NCBI GenBank assembly: GCA_020723405.1
Contig: DYIY01000003.1
Location: forward strand, 62,001 to 126,000
Length of the DNA stretch: 64,000 nt
Direction: 5' to 3'
Source: Thiobacillus denitrificans
GTDB lineage: Bacteria > Pseudomonadota > Gammaproteobacteria > Burkholderiales > Thiobacillaceae
A program made the position numbers and the translations under genes. Below are positions 40,198 to 49,914 of this stretch, piece after piece. The notes under the pieces were generated by a model, which ran no database searches, was not told where the DNA came from, and saw only the letters and a list, made by a program, of their open reading frames with translations. Positions within the stretch are counted from its first letter, which is position 1, and every line of letters starts with the position of its first letter.

Positions 40198-41619
40198 TTA
40201 CTTGTGGGCCACGTCCAGCTTGTCGACGGTGTCGAACTCGAACTTGATCTCCTTCCAGGTTTCCATGGCGATCTTCAGTTCGGGGCTGTTCTTGGCAGCG
40301 GCTTCCAGGACGGCCTTGCCTTCCTTCTCGATGGCCACGCCGCGGTTGCGGGCTTCCACGCAGGCTTCCAGGGCGACCCGGTTGGCGGCGGCGCCGGCGG
40401 CGTTGCCCCAGGGGTGGCCCAGAGTGCCACCACCGAATTGCAGCACGGAGTCGTCACCGAAGATGGTCACCAGGGCGGGCATGTGCCAGACGTGGATACC
40501 ACCGGAAGCGACGGCGAAGGCGCCGGGCATGGAGCCCCAGTCCTGGTCGAAGAAGATGCCGCGGCTACGGTCTTCCTTGATGTAGGACTCGCGCAGCAGG
40601 TCGATCCAGCCCAGGGTGGAGGCCCGGTCGCCTTCCAGCTTGCCGACGACGGTGCCGGTGTGCAGGTGGTCGCCGCCGGACAGGCGCAGGATCTTGGTCA
40701 GCACGCGGAAGTGGATGCCGTGGTGGGGGTTGCGGTCCAGCACGGCGTGCATGGCGCGGTGGATGTGCAGCAGCATGCCGTTGTCGCGACACCAGTTGGC
40801 CAGGCCCGTGTTGGCGCAGAAACCGCCGGTGATGTAGTCGTGCATGATGATGGGGGCGCCGATTTCCTTGGCGTATTCGGCCCGCTTGTACATCTCTTCC
40901 GGGGTGGGGGCGGTCACGTTCAGGTAGTGGCCCTTGCGCTCGCCGGTTTCACGTTCGGCCTTGTTGATGGCTTCCATCACAAAGTCGAAACGCTGGCGCC
41001 AACGCATGAAGGGCTGGCTGTTGACGTTCTCGTCGTCCTTGGTGAAGTCCAGGCCGCCGCGCAGGCACTCGTACACGGCGCGGCCGTAGTTCTTGGCGGA
41101 CAGGCCCAGCTTGGGCTTGATGGTGCAGCCCAGCAGGGGCCGGCCGTACTTGTTCATGATGTCGCGCTCGACCTGGATACCCATGGGCGGGCCGCCGCAG
41201 GTCTTCACGTAGGCGATGGGGAAGCGCACGTCTTCCAGGCGCAGGGCACGCACGGCCTTGAAGCCGAACACGTTGCCCACCAGGGAGGTGAACACGTTCA
41301 CCACGGAGCCTTCTTCGAACAGGTCGATGGGGTAGGCGATGAAGGCGTAGAAGCAGGTGTCGTCGCCAGGCACGTCCTCGATGGCGTAGGCGCGGCCCTT
41401 GTAGTAGTCCAGGTCGGTCAGCAGGTCGGTCCACACCGTGGTCCAGGTGCCGGTGGAGGACTCGGCGGCCACGGCGGCGGCGGCTTCTTCCCGGTCCACG
41501 CCGGGCTGGGGGGTGATCTTGAAGCAGGCCAGGATGTCGGTATCCAGGGGGGTGTATTCGGGCATCCAGTAGGTCTGGCGGTATTCCTTCACACCAGCGT
41601 TGTAGGTCTTCACGGCCAT
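40198..41619 (-). CDS. cbbL: Form I RuBisCO large subunit
   Basis: 473 aa. Fixes CO2 onto RuBP. Active-site elements: [25 protein letters not shown] with the carbamylated lysine K194, [27 protein letters not shown] with loop-6 K327, and [14 protein letters not shown] 41619 has AAGGAG upstream. Sequence is form IA. Y72, one CsoS2 contact in the carboxysomal enzyme, is present; position 346, Phe in Halothiobacillus, is Tyr here. This is the only RuBisCO in the window, though a carboxysome operon without cbbLS lies 13 kb away. Confidence 0.97.
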   Translation of the reverse strand: MAVKTYNAGVKEYRQTYWMPEYTPLDTDILACFKITPQPGVDREEAAAAVAAESSTGTWTTVWTDLLTDLDYYKGRAYAIEDVPGDDTCFYAFIAYPIDLFEEGSVVNVFTSLVGNVFGFKAVRALRLEDVRFPIAYVKTCGGPPMGIQVERDIMNKYGRPLLGCTIKPKLGLSAKNYGRAVYECLRGGLDFTKDDENVNSQPFMRWRQRFDFVMEAINKAERETGERKGHYLNVTAPTPEEMYKRAEYAKEIGAPIIMHDYITGGFCANTGLANWCRDNGMLLHIHRAMHAVLDRNPHHGIHFRVLTKILRLSGGDHLHTGTVVGKLEGDRASTLGWIDLLRESYIKEDRSRGIFFDQDWGSMPGAFAVASGGIHVWHMPALVTIFGDDSVLQFGGGTLGHPWGNAAGAAANRVALEACVEARNRGVAIEKEGKAVLEAAAKNSPELKIAMETWKEIKFEFDTVDKLDVAHK

Positions 41620-41726
41620 GGGTTCACTCCTTGTAGGAAATGGGTCGATACGCCGGATCAAGCGAGAGGCGATCCGAGGTGGGGCGTATGGTGGCCGGGG
41701 TAATACATAAATAACAGTCACGAATT

Positions 41727-41752
41727 TCTATCAAAACGATAGATAAATATCT
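41727..41752. promoter_or_regulatory. Overlapping palindromes upstream of cbbL
   Basis: TCTATC-AAAAC-GATAGA (41727-41743) is a perfect 6-bp dyad overlapping AGATA-AA-TATCT (41741-41752). They lie about 110-130 bp upstream of the cbbL ATG in an AT-rich block. LysR-type (CbbR) sites with TnA-n7-TnA features are expected here, but the divergent gene is a FixJ-type regulator that could also use them. The rest of the 318-bp intergenic region (41620-41937) shows nothing else clear. Confidence 0.5.
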
Positions 41753-41937
41753 ATTTTCTTCAACAAGGGTGATGCCAGCGTCGTGTGCCGGCTCAACCCA
41801 TTTTTTCCTAGGGTTCGGGCCGGGGTCTGGCCTCGGATCATCGGGCCGATTGTTGAGTCCGGTGAGCCACCGGAATATGCATTAGGTGCTACCCTGCACC
41901 CGTTATTCATTGCGCTGACCTGCCCAGAACTGATCCC

Positions 41938-42561
41938 ATGAACGCCCATTGCGTCCACATCCTCGATGACGACGATGCCATCCTGGCGGGACTGAGCGCC
42001 TTGCTCAGCACTGTCTCCATTCCGGCCCGGACCTATCGTTCGGCGGCGGAATTCCTGGCCGTCGCCACGCCGGACATGGGCGGCTGCCTGGTGCTCGATG
42101 TGCGCATGCCCGGCATCAGCGGTCTGGAACTCCAACAGATCCTGGTGGAGCGGGGCATCCGCATCCCCGTCCTGATCGTCAGTGGCCATGGCGATGTGCC
42201 CATGGCGGTACGGGCCATGAAGGCCGGTGCCATGGATTTCCTCGTCAAACCCTTCAACGAGCAGGATCTGCTGGACCGCATCAATGCGGCCCTCGACTCC
42301 GGCCGGGCCGCCCGGGAAAGCGAGCAGGCCAAACGGGACGCCGTTGCCCGATTCAGCCTGTTGACCGCCCGGGAGCGGGAAGTGCTGGCTCTGATCATGG
42401 CCTGCCGCCACAGCAAGCAAATCGCGGCCCAGCTGGACATCAGCGAACGGACGGTGGACGTGCATCGCTTCAACATCATGCGCAAGTCCGGAGCCCGGAA
42501 CCTGACAGAACTGGTGCAGTTGCGCTTGTTGGCCGGAGAAGGGCCTCGGGAAACCGGTTAG
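41938..42561 (+). CDS. FixJ/NarL-type response regulator divergent from cbbL
   Basis: 207 aa. Receiver domain with HILDDDDAILAG, phospho-acceptor D54 (LVLDVRMPGISG), SGHGDV and KPF lysine. Then a LuxR-type HTH: LTAREREVLALIMACRHSKQIAAQLDISERTVDVHRFNIMRK. The FixJ-like layout (V-D-V-R-M-P-G, SGHGDVPMAVRAMKAGAMDFLVKPF) is clear. Its divergent position suggests a role in RuBisCO control; the large hybrid kinase 0.7 kb downstream could be a partner. Neither is shown by sequence alone. Confidence 0.88.
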   Translation: MNAHCVHILDDDDAILAGLSALLSTVSIPARTYRSAAEFLAVATPDMGGCLVLDVRMPGISGLELQQILVERGIRIPVLIVSGHGDVPMAVRAMKAGAMDFLVKPFNEQDLLDRINAALDSGRAARESEQAKRDAVARFSLLTAREREVLALIMACRHSKQIAAQLDISERTVDVHRFNIMRKSGARNLTELVQLRLLAGEGPRETG

Positions 42562-42641
42562 CGAAATAAAGATGCCTTTAGTCTGCTAATCCAACGGCGG
42601 ATTTCCCCCCGCTGCATTCATGCCTAATCTTTTACTCCGGT

Positions 42642-42932
42642 GTGGCAATGCGGGAGAGGTTCGTGGGCGGTGAATTTATTGTGGATTGGCAGGTATCTGA
42701 GGAAACCCGTGTCCCCGTCGCGTGGGTGGCCGTGCGCATGCAGGGCAGAAAAGCCGGACTCCATCGCGTCAGGCCGGCCGGCCGTGATGGCTTAATGTTG
42801 TCCTGTGGGGCCATCTCCTTCCCCGTGGGCACCCAGCTGGAAATCGAGGAATTCCAGCACTTGGTTCCCCATGCGGGCCACCCCCTGCGGGTAGTCAGCA
42901 ATGCTCAGCGAGAACGGTGTCTGGCCTGGTAG
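42642..42932 (+). CDS. Small unrecognised protein, weak PilZ-like ending
   Basis: 96 aa from GTG 42642 (ATG 42648 possible). Contains FIVDWQVSEETRVPVAWVAV and ends LRVVSNAQRERCLAW. The closing segment recalls the end of PilZ domains, but the RxxxR and (D/N)xSxxG motifs are not seen, so c-di-GMP binding is not supported. It lies between a response regulator and GGDEF/PAS genes. Confidence 0.45.
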   Translation: MAMRERFVGGEFIVDWQVSEETRVPVAWVAVRMQGRKAGLHRVRPAGRDGLMLSCGAISFPVGTQLEIEEFQHLVPHAGHPLRVVSNAQRERCLAW

Positions 42933-43011
42933 CTCAGGTGAGGCATGAACTGCCTGGCAGTGATCTGCATCGTCTGGAAACCTTCATTCTCCTCGGTAAA
43001 TCAACATTTCC

Positions 43012-43359
43012 ATGGCCCATCCCCGTTTGCTCTCCCATGTCACCCGGATTTTCAGCGGTTTGCTGGTCCTGCAGTTATGGGCCCAGGCGCCCTGGGCGCA
43101 GGCGCTTCAGGAGGGTGTGGGGTGTTCCGAATTTCTGCTTGAAAACGAGTGTGTCGAGTACCGTCAACGCCGGTCCGACGCGGTAGGGGAAGAAGCCATT
43201 GGCCGCATCGTGGCTGAATACCAGCTTCTGGTGGCGCAGAGAAAACGGGATTGCCATTGTGCCGATCATGTTGAACAGTCCACCCCTGCCATCTCCGCCG
43301 CCTCCGGGGGCCGGGCAACCCTTCAGTCCGTCCGGGCAAAAAGTCGTGGAGGCCATTAA
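43012..43359 (+). CDS. Small secreted Cys-containing protein, unknown
   Basis: 115 aa. Signal peptide ending near AQAPWAQA. The mature part EGVGCSEFLLENECVEYRQRR and VAQRKRDCHCADHVEQ has five cysteines and charged helices. The last part overlaps the possible 5' end of the hybrid kinase gene in another frame, so one of the two boundaries is wrong. No family recognised. Confidence 0.5.
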   Translation: MAHPRLLSHVTRIFSGLLVLQLWAQAPWAQALQEGVGCSEFLLENECVEYRQRRSDAVGEEAIGRIVAEYQLLVAQRKRDCHCADHVEQSTPAISAASGGRATLQSVRAKSRGGH

Positions 43360-46300
43360 GGCACACAGCAACTTACCTGTCATTGCGAGGGAGGGCGTCA
43401 TCCCGCCAGAACAGGATTTCCCAGCGCGGAGTGGGTGTGCGTCTGATATCGGCCTCCAACCCTGGCATGGTCGGGACAGGGTGGCCGAACCCCAACGACT
43501 TCCCCCAGCGCTGATTGCGCTGTTCATTGGTCTGCTCCTGGTCGTGCCACTGCTCGCCCTGAGTGTGGTCAGCATCGAGGGTCCACGCATCCGTGCCGAG
43601 GCCCTGGCTGATCTGAACGCCATTGGCCGGCTGAAGGCAGAACAGATTGGTGGCTGGCTGGACGAACGGCGAAACAACGCCGAGTCCCTCATGGCCAGTC
43701 CGTCGTTTGTGGCTGATGCACAGCGCTGGTTACAGCATCGGGATACCTTGGCCGAGACCCGCATGGCAGCCCACCAGGCCCTGTTGCTGCGCACCCATGG
43801 CTATCGGCTGGAATTGGCGCACAGCCGGGATCTGGCCGATTCCCCATCCCTGGCCAAAGCCCTGGCGACCGGCCAACCCCAGTTCAGGGCACTGTATCGG
43901 GACGCCACCGGCCTGGTCTGGCTGGACATGCTGCTCCCCTTGAGAGAACCCGGACCCCGGGGGGGACGGCCCCTCGGAGTGGCGCTGCTACGCTCCATGG
44001 CTGGGGATTTCCTGTTTCCTTTCATCCGCTCCTGGCCCACCCACAGTCCCAGTGCCGAGACCTTGCTGGTCCGCCAGGACGGGGACCACGTCCTGTTCCT
44101 CAATGCCTTGCGCCATCGCAAGGATGGTCCCCTCAGTCTGCGCTTGCCCCTGGATTCGCCCGATCTCCCGGCCGCCATGGCGGTGCGGGGGCCGTCCCCC
44201 GCCACTCTGGAAGGACGGGATTACCGGGGTGTTCCGGTTCTGGCCGTCAGCCACCCGGTGCCGGGCACCGATTGGGTCCTGGTGGCCAAGCTGGATCGGG
44301 ATGAGGTGTTCAACCCCCTTTACACCCTGGTGACCTGGGTGGCGGTGGTGGCCCTGCTGGCTGTGCTCCTGGCCTTTGTCTTTCTGCACAGGCTGTGGCG
44401 CCAGCATCTGCACGCCCAACATCTCCAGCAACGGGCCAGTCAGGACGAGGCACTGCGGGCCAGCGAGGCCCATTTCCGCCTGTTGGCCTCGGCCACTTTC
44501 GAGGGTATCGCCCTGACCCGGCAGGGGCGCTTCGTGGATGCCAACCAGCAGTTGCTGGACATGATCGGCTATCCCCGGGAAGAACTGATCGGCAAGGCGG
44601 TGGCGGACCTGTTGCCGGAAGTGGATCGGGAGCGGGTGCTGGACAACATCCTCAATAATCGGGAAAGCCGTATCGAGCACGCCATGATCTGCAAGGATGG
44701 CCACCTCATCCAGATCGAGGCCCATGGCAAGCCCGTCCAGGGCGATGCTCCGGATCTGCGCATCACCGCTCTGCGCGACGTGAGCGAGCGGCAGGCCGCC
44801 GAAGCCGCCCTGCGTTTCCAGTTGGATCTGAATCGAGGCATTACTGAAAAATCCACCGATTCGATCTTCATCAACGATGCCGAAGGGCGGGTGACCGCCG
44901 TCAACCCTGAAGCGGAGCGGACCTTCGGCTATCCGGCTGCTGAATTGCTGGGCCGTCGGCTCCACGATGTCATCCACCACCGTCACGATGACGGCCGGCA
45001 TTTCCCCATGGATGAGTGCCCCCTGTGCGACGTCTATGTGACCGGCGAAGCCGTGCGCGACCACGAGACCACGGTGTATCGCCGGGATGGCACGCCTCTG
45101 GTCGTCACCATGTCCAACGCCGCCCTGGAATCGGGGGGGCGGGTCGTTGGCGCTGCCCTGGTGGTCCACGACATCACCGGCATCCGTCAGGCGGAACAAT
45201 CCCTGCGGGATCGGGAGGACGACCTGAACCGGGCCCAGGCAGTGGGCCACATCGGCAGCTGGCGTCTGGACGTTCGGCGTAACCTGCTCACCTGGTCCCG
45301 GGAGAACCACCGCATATTCGGGATTCCGGAGGGCACGCCCCTGACCTACGAAACCTTCCTGTCCTGCGTCCATCCCGATGACCGGGAGCGGGTGGACCAG
45401 GCCTGGCAGGACGGCCTGCAGGGTTTGCCCTACGACGTGGAACACCGCCTGCTGGTGGGGGCTGAAGTGATCTGGGTCCGGGAGAAGGCGGAGCTGGAGA
45501 TCGATGAGCGGGGCAACCTGCTGGGCGGTTTCGGCACCACCCAGGACATCAGCGGACGCAAGGCCGCCGAACAGGCTCTGGAGGCGGCGCGGGTGTCAGC
45601 CATCAAGGAAAAGAACCTGCTGGAAACGGTCATGCAGGCCCTGCCCGTAGGCTTGGCCATCGTCGATGCCCGGGGGGGCTGCGTCCGCCACAATGCCGAC
45701 TACGACCGGATCTGGCGGGGTCCCCGCCCGGAAGTTCGCCAGGTGGCGGATTACATCGATTTCAAGGCCTGGTGGGTGGACAGCGGCGAACCGGTGCAAC
45801 CCGAGGAATGGGCGTCCGCCCAGGCCCTGCGTAGCGGGGAACCGGTGCCCAACCAGATGTTGCGCATCCAGCGCTTCGACGGCTCTTGTGCCTTCGTCCT
45901 GAACAGCGCCGCGCCCATCCGCGATGCCCATGGGGAGATCATCGGCAGCGCCGTGGTCATCCAGGACATCACCGAGTTGAAACAGGCCGAGCAGGCCCTG
46001 CGCGACAGCGATGAACGCTTCCAGCTCGCCACCGAGATCGGCCGCTCCGGCACCTGGGACTGGAACGTGATGACCGATGAGGTGATCTGGTCCCGGGGCC
46101 ACTTCGAAATTCTGGGCTACGCACCCGGCGAGGTCACGGCTTCCTACCAGGCCTGGTTGGAACGGGTTCATCCCGACGACCAGACGCCCATCGCCAACCA
46201 GATTCAGCGCTGCATGCGTGAGCGGACCGATTACATCGCCGAATTCCGGGTCATCTGGCCAGATAGCACCTTGCACTGGATGAGTGCCCGGGGCCGCTAC

Positions 46301-47521
46301 TTCTATGACGCGGATGGAAGCTGCCTGCGCATGCTGGGGGCCATGGCCGACATCACCAGTTTCAAACTGGCCGAACAGGCCCTGCGGGAAGCGGATCAGC
46401 GCAAGGATGAATTTCTTGCCATGCTGGCCCACGAACTGCGCAATCCCCTGGCGCCCATTCGTAACGCAGCCCACGTGCTGGGCCGGCTAGATCTGAATGA
46501 ACCCCGCCTGGTGTGGGCCAAGGACATCATTGAAAACCAGGTGAGCCACCTGACCAGGCTGGTGGACGAGTTGCTCGATGTGTCGCGGATCGCCCGGGGC
46601 AAGGTCAGCCTGCACAAGGCGCCCATTGACCTGGCCGATCTGCTCCGCCAGGCCCGTGACTCGGTACAGCCCCTCATGAACGCCCGGGGTCACCGCTTCG
46701 TGGTGCATATGCCTATGCCCGGTATCGTCTTCGAAGGGGATATGGTTCGCCTGATCCAGGTATTGCAGAACCTGCTCAACAACGCGGCCAAGTACACCCC
46801 GGATGGCGGTCAGATCGAGCTTTCCGCCGGCGTACTGGGGGGGCAGCTGGAATTCCAGGTGCACGACAACGGCATGGGCATTCCCGCAGACCTGCTGCCC
46901 GGCGTCTTCGATCTGTTCCGTCAGGGTGAACGCACTCTGGATCGCGCCCAGGGGGGGCTCGGCCTGGGCCTGAACCTGGTGCAGAGGCTGGTGGAATTGC
47001 ACGACGGCCGGGTGGAGGCCCGCAGCCCGGGACCCGGCCAGGGTTCCACTTTTACGGTCCGTCTGCCGGTCGGCATGCCCGTCCCGCCACCCACCTCCAC
47101 TGCGCCCGCCCAGGGGATGGGCGATGACGCCCCGGCCCTGCGCATCCTGTTGGTGGACGACGACCCCGCCGTGGCAGAAAGCATGATCGTGTTCCTGGAA
47201 GTGGCCGGCTACCAAGTGCGCGGTGCCAGTTCCGGCAGCGAAGCCCTGGACCTGATCGGCACCTTCCGCCCCGCTGTCGTGCTGCTCGACATCGGTTTGC
47301 CGGGGCAAAGTGGCTACGATGTGGCTCGCCAGATACGGCAACAGGGCGCAGGCCGGAACATGGTTCTGGTGGCGGTCACCGGCTATGGCCACGAAGAAGC
47401 GGTGGCTTTGGGACGGAGCGCCGGGTTTGACCATCATCTGGTCAAACCGGTGGACCCGGACATCCTGGAAGCCCTGCTCGCCGGCCTTGCCGCCGGGCTG
47501 GGCGAGGCCGGCCAAGGTTAA
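43268..47521 (+). CDS. Membrane-bound multi-PAS hybrid sensor histidine kinase
   Basis: Up to 1417 aa. Two helices (ALIALFIGLLLVVPLLALSV; VTWVAVVALLAVLLAFVFL) bracket a ~260-residue Cache-like periplasmic domain. About five PAS/PAC units follow (e.g. FVDANQQLLDMIGYPREELIG, VNPEAERTFGYPAAELLG), then the HisKA H-box MLAHELRNPLAPIRNAAHVL, HATPase (NLLNNAAKYTP, DNGMGIP, GGLGLGLNLV) and a receiver (LLVDDDPAVAE; VVLLDIGLPGQSG). The start is uncertain: ATG 43268 overlaps the small secreted gene, and GTG near 43481, just before TM1, is attractive. Confidence 0.85.
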   Translation: MLNSPPLPSPPPPGAGQPFSPSGQKVVEAIKAHSNLPVIAREGVIPPEQDFPARSGCASDIGLQPWHGRDRVAEPQRLPPALIALFIGLLLVVPLLALSVVSIEGPRIRAEALADLNAIGRLKAEQIGGWLDERRNNAESLMASPSFVADAQRWLQHRDTLAETRMAAHQALLLRTHGYRLELAHSRDLADSPSLAKALATGQPQFRALYRDATGLVWLDMLLPLREPGPRGGRPLGVALLRSMAGDFLFPFIRSWPTHSPSAETLLVRQDGDHVLFLNALRHRKDGPLSLRLPLDSPDLPAAMAVRGPSPATLEGRDYRGVPVLAVSHPVPGTDWVLVAKLDRDEVFNPLYTLVTWVAVVALLAVLLAFVFLHRLWRQHLHAQHLQQRASQDEALRASEAHFRLLASATFEGIALTRQGRFVDANQQLLDMIGYPREELIGKAVADLLPEVDRERVLDNILNNRESRIEHAMICKDGHLIQIEAHGKPVQGDAPDLRITALRDVSERQAAEAALRFQLDLNRGITEKSTDSIFINDAEGRVTAVNPEAERTFGYPAAELLGRRLHDVIHHRHDDGRHFPMDECPLCDVYVTGEAVRDHETTVYRRDGTPLVVTMSNAALESGGRVVGAALVVHDITGIRQAEQSLRDREDDLNRAQAVGHIGSWRLDVRRNLLTWSRENHRIFGIPEGTPLTYETFLSCVHPDDRERVDQAWQDGLQGLPYDVEHRLLVGAEVIWVREKAELEIDERGNLLGGFGTTQDISGRKAAEQALEAARVSAIKEKNLLETVMQALPVGLAIVDARGGCVRHNADYDRIWRGPRPEVRQVADYIDFKAWWVDSGEPVQPEEWASAQALRSGEPVPNQMLRIQRFDGSCAFVLNSAAPIRDAHGEIIGSAVVIQDITELKQAEQALRDSDERFQLATEIGRSGTWDWNVMTDEVIWSRGHFEILGYAPGEVTASYQAWLERVHPDDQTPIANQIQRCMRERTDYIAEFRVIWPDSTLHWMSARGRYFYDADGSCLRMLGAMADITSFKLAEQALREADQRKDEFLAMLAHELRNPLAPIRNAAHVLGRLDLNEPRLVWAKDIIENQVSHLTRLVDELLDVSRIARGKVSLHKAPIDLADLLRQARDSVQPLMNARGHRFVVHMPMPGIVFEGDMVRLIQVLQNLLNNAAKYTPDGGQIELSAGVLGGQLEFQVHDNGMGIPADLLPGVFDLFRQGERTLDRAQGGLGLGLNLVQRLVELHDGRVEARSPGPGQGSTFTVRLPVGMPVPPPTSTAPAQGMGDDAPALRILLVDDDPAVAESMIVFLEVAGYQVRGASSGSEALDLIGTFRPAVVLLDIGLPGQSGYDVARQIRQQGAGRNMVLVAVTGYGHEEAVALGRSAGFDHHLVKPVDPDILEALLAGLAAGLGEAGQG

Positions 47522-47621
47522 AGACAACTTTATCTTTCCTAAACCAAGGTCTGATTTCGGCGCCCGGGCCCGTTGCATAACATCGTCACGACATGACCGC
47601 GACGAGCCGAAAGGGGACTGT

Positions 47622-48383
47622 ATGAACAGCACCGCATCCCAGCGGATCTTCTCCATTTTACGGCCGGTAAAACGCCCCACGCCGGGCCAGGACCTCGGGA
47701 AGGAGGCCTCCGCCCTGCTGGCAGCTGTTTCCCTGTTGTCCACGGAGAACCGGCAATTGCAACAAACCCTGGAGGAAGAACGGCGATGCAGCGCCGCACT
47801 GCGGGCCGCCCTGGAAAAACTCAACCAGGCAGCCATCACCGATCCCTTGACCGGCCTCTATAACCGGCGTGCCATGGACATGCACCTGGCCTCCCTGTGC
47901 AATGTCCGGCGGACCAATGCCCTATCGGTCCTCATGCTGGATATCGACCACCTGAAGACCATCAACGACACCCTGGGCCACTACCGGGGCGACGCTGTGA
48001 TCCGCCAGGTGGGGGACACCCTGCGCCTTTGTCTGCGGGCCCAAGACAGCGCCTTCCGCTATGGTGGCGAGGAATTCCTGGTTCTGCTGCCCGGTACCCC
48101 GCTGGATGGAGCCCTGGCTTTGGCCGAGTCCATTCGCGACCGGATCGAATTGCTCCACGAGCGCCAGGAAGAAGGTCTTCAGACGCCGTGCACAGTCTCC
48201 CTGGGTGTGGCCTGCCGCCCTGGCGACAGTGATGAGTATCCCGACAGCCTGTGCCAGCGCGCGGACCGGGCCCTCTACGAGGCCAAACGCCGGGGCCGTA
48301 ATCGGGTGGTCCACGATCCCGGCCCGGACCCACGACGGAAGCCACTCCCCTCCGATCCGTCTGATTGGGCTGGGAACGCCTGA
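47622..48383 (+). CDS. Diguanylate cyclase (GGDEF protein)
   Basis: 253 aa from ATG 47622 preceded by AAGGGGA. A coiled-coil lead (LLSTENRQLQQTLEEERRCSAALRAALEKL) joins a GGDEF domain starting at DPLTGLYNRRAM, with LMLDIDHLKTINDTLGH and the active site RYGGEEFLVLLPG. No membrane segment, so soluble. It makes c-di-GMP. It follows the hybrid kinase by about 100 bases and may belong to the same output circuit. Confidence 0.88.
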   Translation: MNSTASQRIFSILRPVKRPTPGQDLGKEASALLAAVSLLSTENRQLQQTLEEERRCSAALRAALEKLNQAAITDPLTGLYNRRAMDMHLASLCNVRRTNALSVLMLDIDHLKTINDTLGHYRGDAVIRQVGDTLRLCLRAQDSAFRYGGEEFLVLLPGTPLDGALALAESIRDRIELLHERQEEGLQTPCTVSLGVACRPGDSDEYPDSLCQRADRALYEAKRRGRNRVVHDPGPDPRRKPLPSDPSDWAGNA

Positions 48384-48384
48384 G

Positions 48385-48810
48385 ATGAAATGGCATGGGG
48401 ACTCCACGACACAACTTCCTGTCACTCATGGGCCCAGCAACCGGACGCCGGCCAAAGTCGGACAGGCCCTCCTTGTCCTGGATGGTCCCCGGATCACCCC
48501 GGAATCCTTGAGCCTCGCCCTGGCCGGGTGTCTCCGGAACACACACCGCCTGGATATTCTTCTGGTCAATCCGCCCATCGCCCCAACCACCCTGTTACGG
48601 GCTTTGCTGCTCCGCCTTGAGCATGCCGGCATCGACTACAGGCTGACCAGCGTCGAGGGCGATCTGCAGGAACAACTCGTGCTCTACCTGAAACGCTTTC
48701 TCGCCATCACAACCGTTCTGGTGGAAAACCTGGTGCCCTTGGAAGACCGCATGGGCTGCGCCCTGGTGGCAGACTTGCGCAGCCGGGGCTACCGCTTCCT
48801 GTCTTACTGA
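48385..48810 (+). CDS. Unrecognised cytosolic protein in the c-di-GMP cluster
   Basis: 141 aa beginning two bases after the GGDEF stop region (TGAG-ATG). Alternating strands and helices (QALLVLDGPRI, HRLDILLVNPPI, LVENLVPLEDRMGCALVAD LRSRGYRFLSY) suggest an alpha/beta, USP-like or receiver-like fold. No catalytic motif seen. Likely cotranscribed with the GGDEF gene. Confidence 0.55.
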   Translation: MKWHGDSTTQLPVTHGPSNRTPAKVGQALLVLDGPRITPESLSLALAGCLRNTHRLDILLVNPPIAPTTLLRALLLRLEHAGIDYRLTSVEGDLQEQLVLYLKRFLAITTVLVENLVPLEDRMGCALVADLRSRGYRFLSY

Positions 48811-48932
48811 GGGGGGAAGGGAAGCTGGCGGAAGCGTGATCCGGAGCGTGACAATCCATAAGCGGAAACCACGATTGCCGTATGAATGGATAGACTGAAG
48901 CCTATTGCTTCCCCCTCTCTCCATCACCCTCC

Positions 48933-49883
48933 ATGCGCCACCACACCACCTTCCGCCAACTGGAAATCTTCGAGGCCATCGCCCGCCTGTCCAGCTTCAC
49001 CCGGGCTTCCGAGGAGCTGTACCTCACCCAGCCCACGGTCTCCATGCAGATGAAGAAGCTCACCGATACCGTGGGCGCGCCCCTGGTGGAACAGGTGGGC
49101 AAGAAGGTCTTCCTCACCGAGGAAGGACGGGAACTGGCCCAGGCCAGCCGGGACATCTTCGCCATTCTCGACCGCTTCACCATGTCGGTGGCCCAGCGCC
49201 GGGGCCTGGAGAAGGGGCGCCTGAAGCTCATGGCCATCACCACCGCCTCCTACTTCGCGCCGCGCCTGCTGGGGGAGTTCGCCCATCTCCATCCGGGCAT
49301 CGAGGTTTCGTTGCGGGTCACCAACAAGGAACAGGTGCTGGCCAGCATGGCCGACAACCTGGACGACCTGTACCTGCTGGGCACCCCGCCGGAGGAATTC
49401 GACGTGGTAGCCACCCCCATCATGGACAACCCCATCGTGGTGCTGGCGGCCCCCGACCATCCCCTGGCCGGCGAGAAGCAGCTTTCCCTGGAGCGCCTGG
49501 CCCGGGAACCCTGGATCATGCGCGAGGCGGGTTCGGGCACCCGGCGGGCCATCGAACGCCTGTTCCAGTCCCACGGACTGGAGATCCGCCCCCGCCTGGA
49601 ACTGGGCAGCAACGAGGCCATCAAGCAGGCCATCCTGGCCGACCTGGGTATCTCCGCCCTGTCCTGTCACGCCCTGACCCTGCACCAGCCGGGCCAGTTC
49701 GCTGTGCTGGAGGGGGAGGGCTTTCCCATCCAGCGCCACTGGTATGCGGTCTATCCCGCCGGCCGGCAGATATCGGTAGTGGCCCGGGCCTTCCTGGACT
49801 TTCTGCTGGCCAAGCGGGGCAGTTCCGTATGCTCCCCGGCGGGCGGACTCAGTTGTTGCGGGGCGGAGTGCGGCAATACCTGA
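48933..49883 (+). CDS. Second CbbR-like LysR-type regulator
   Basis: 316 aa. HTH FRQLEIFEAIARLSSFTRASEELYLTQPTVSMQMKKL; effector domain with ITTASYFAPRLLGEFAHLHP, DDLYLLGTPPEE, GSGTRRAIERLF and LGISALSCHALTL. It is clearly paralogous to the cbbR at 27428 over its length. It has an unusual Cys-rich end (SVCSPAGGLSCCGAECG), absent from the first copy, that could sense redox or metal. Whether it controls the cbbLSQO operon (7 kb away) or something else is unknown. Confidence 0.8.
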   Translation: MRHHTTFRQLEIFEAIARLSSFTRASEELYLTQPTVSMQMKKLTDTVGAPLVEQVGKKVFLTEEGRELAQASRDIFAILDRFTMSVAQRRGLEKGRLKLMAITTASYFAPRLLGEFAHLHPGIEVSLRVTNKEQVLASMADNLDDLYLLGTPPEEFDVVATPIMDNPIVVLAAPDHPLAGEKQLSLERLAREPWIMREAGSGTRRAIERLFQSHGLEIRPRLELGSNEAIKQAILADLGISALSCHALTLHQPGQFAVLEGEGFPIQRHWYAVYPAGRQISVVARAFLDFLLAKRGSSVCSPAGGLSCCGAECGNT

Positions 49884-49914
49884 TGCCGAAGCCCGCCCCG
49901 GCAGCGGTGGGGCG

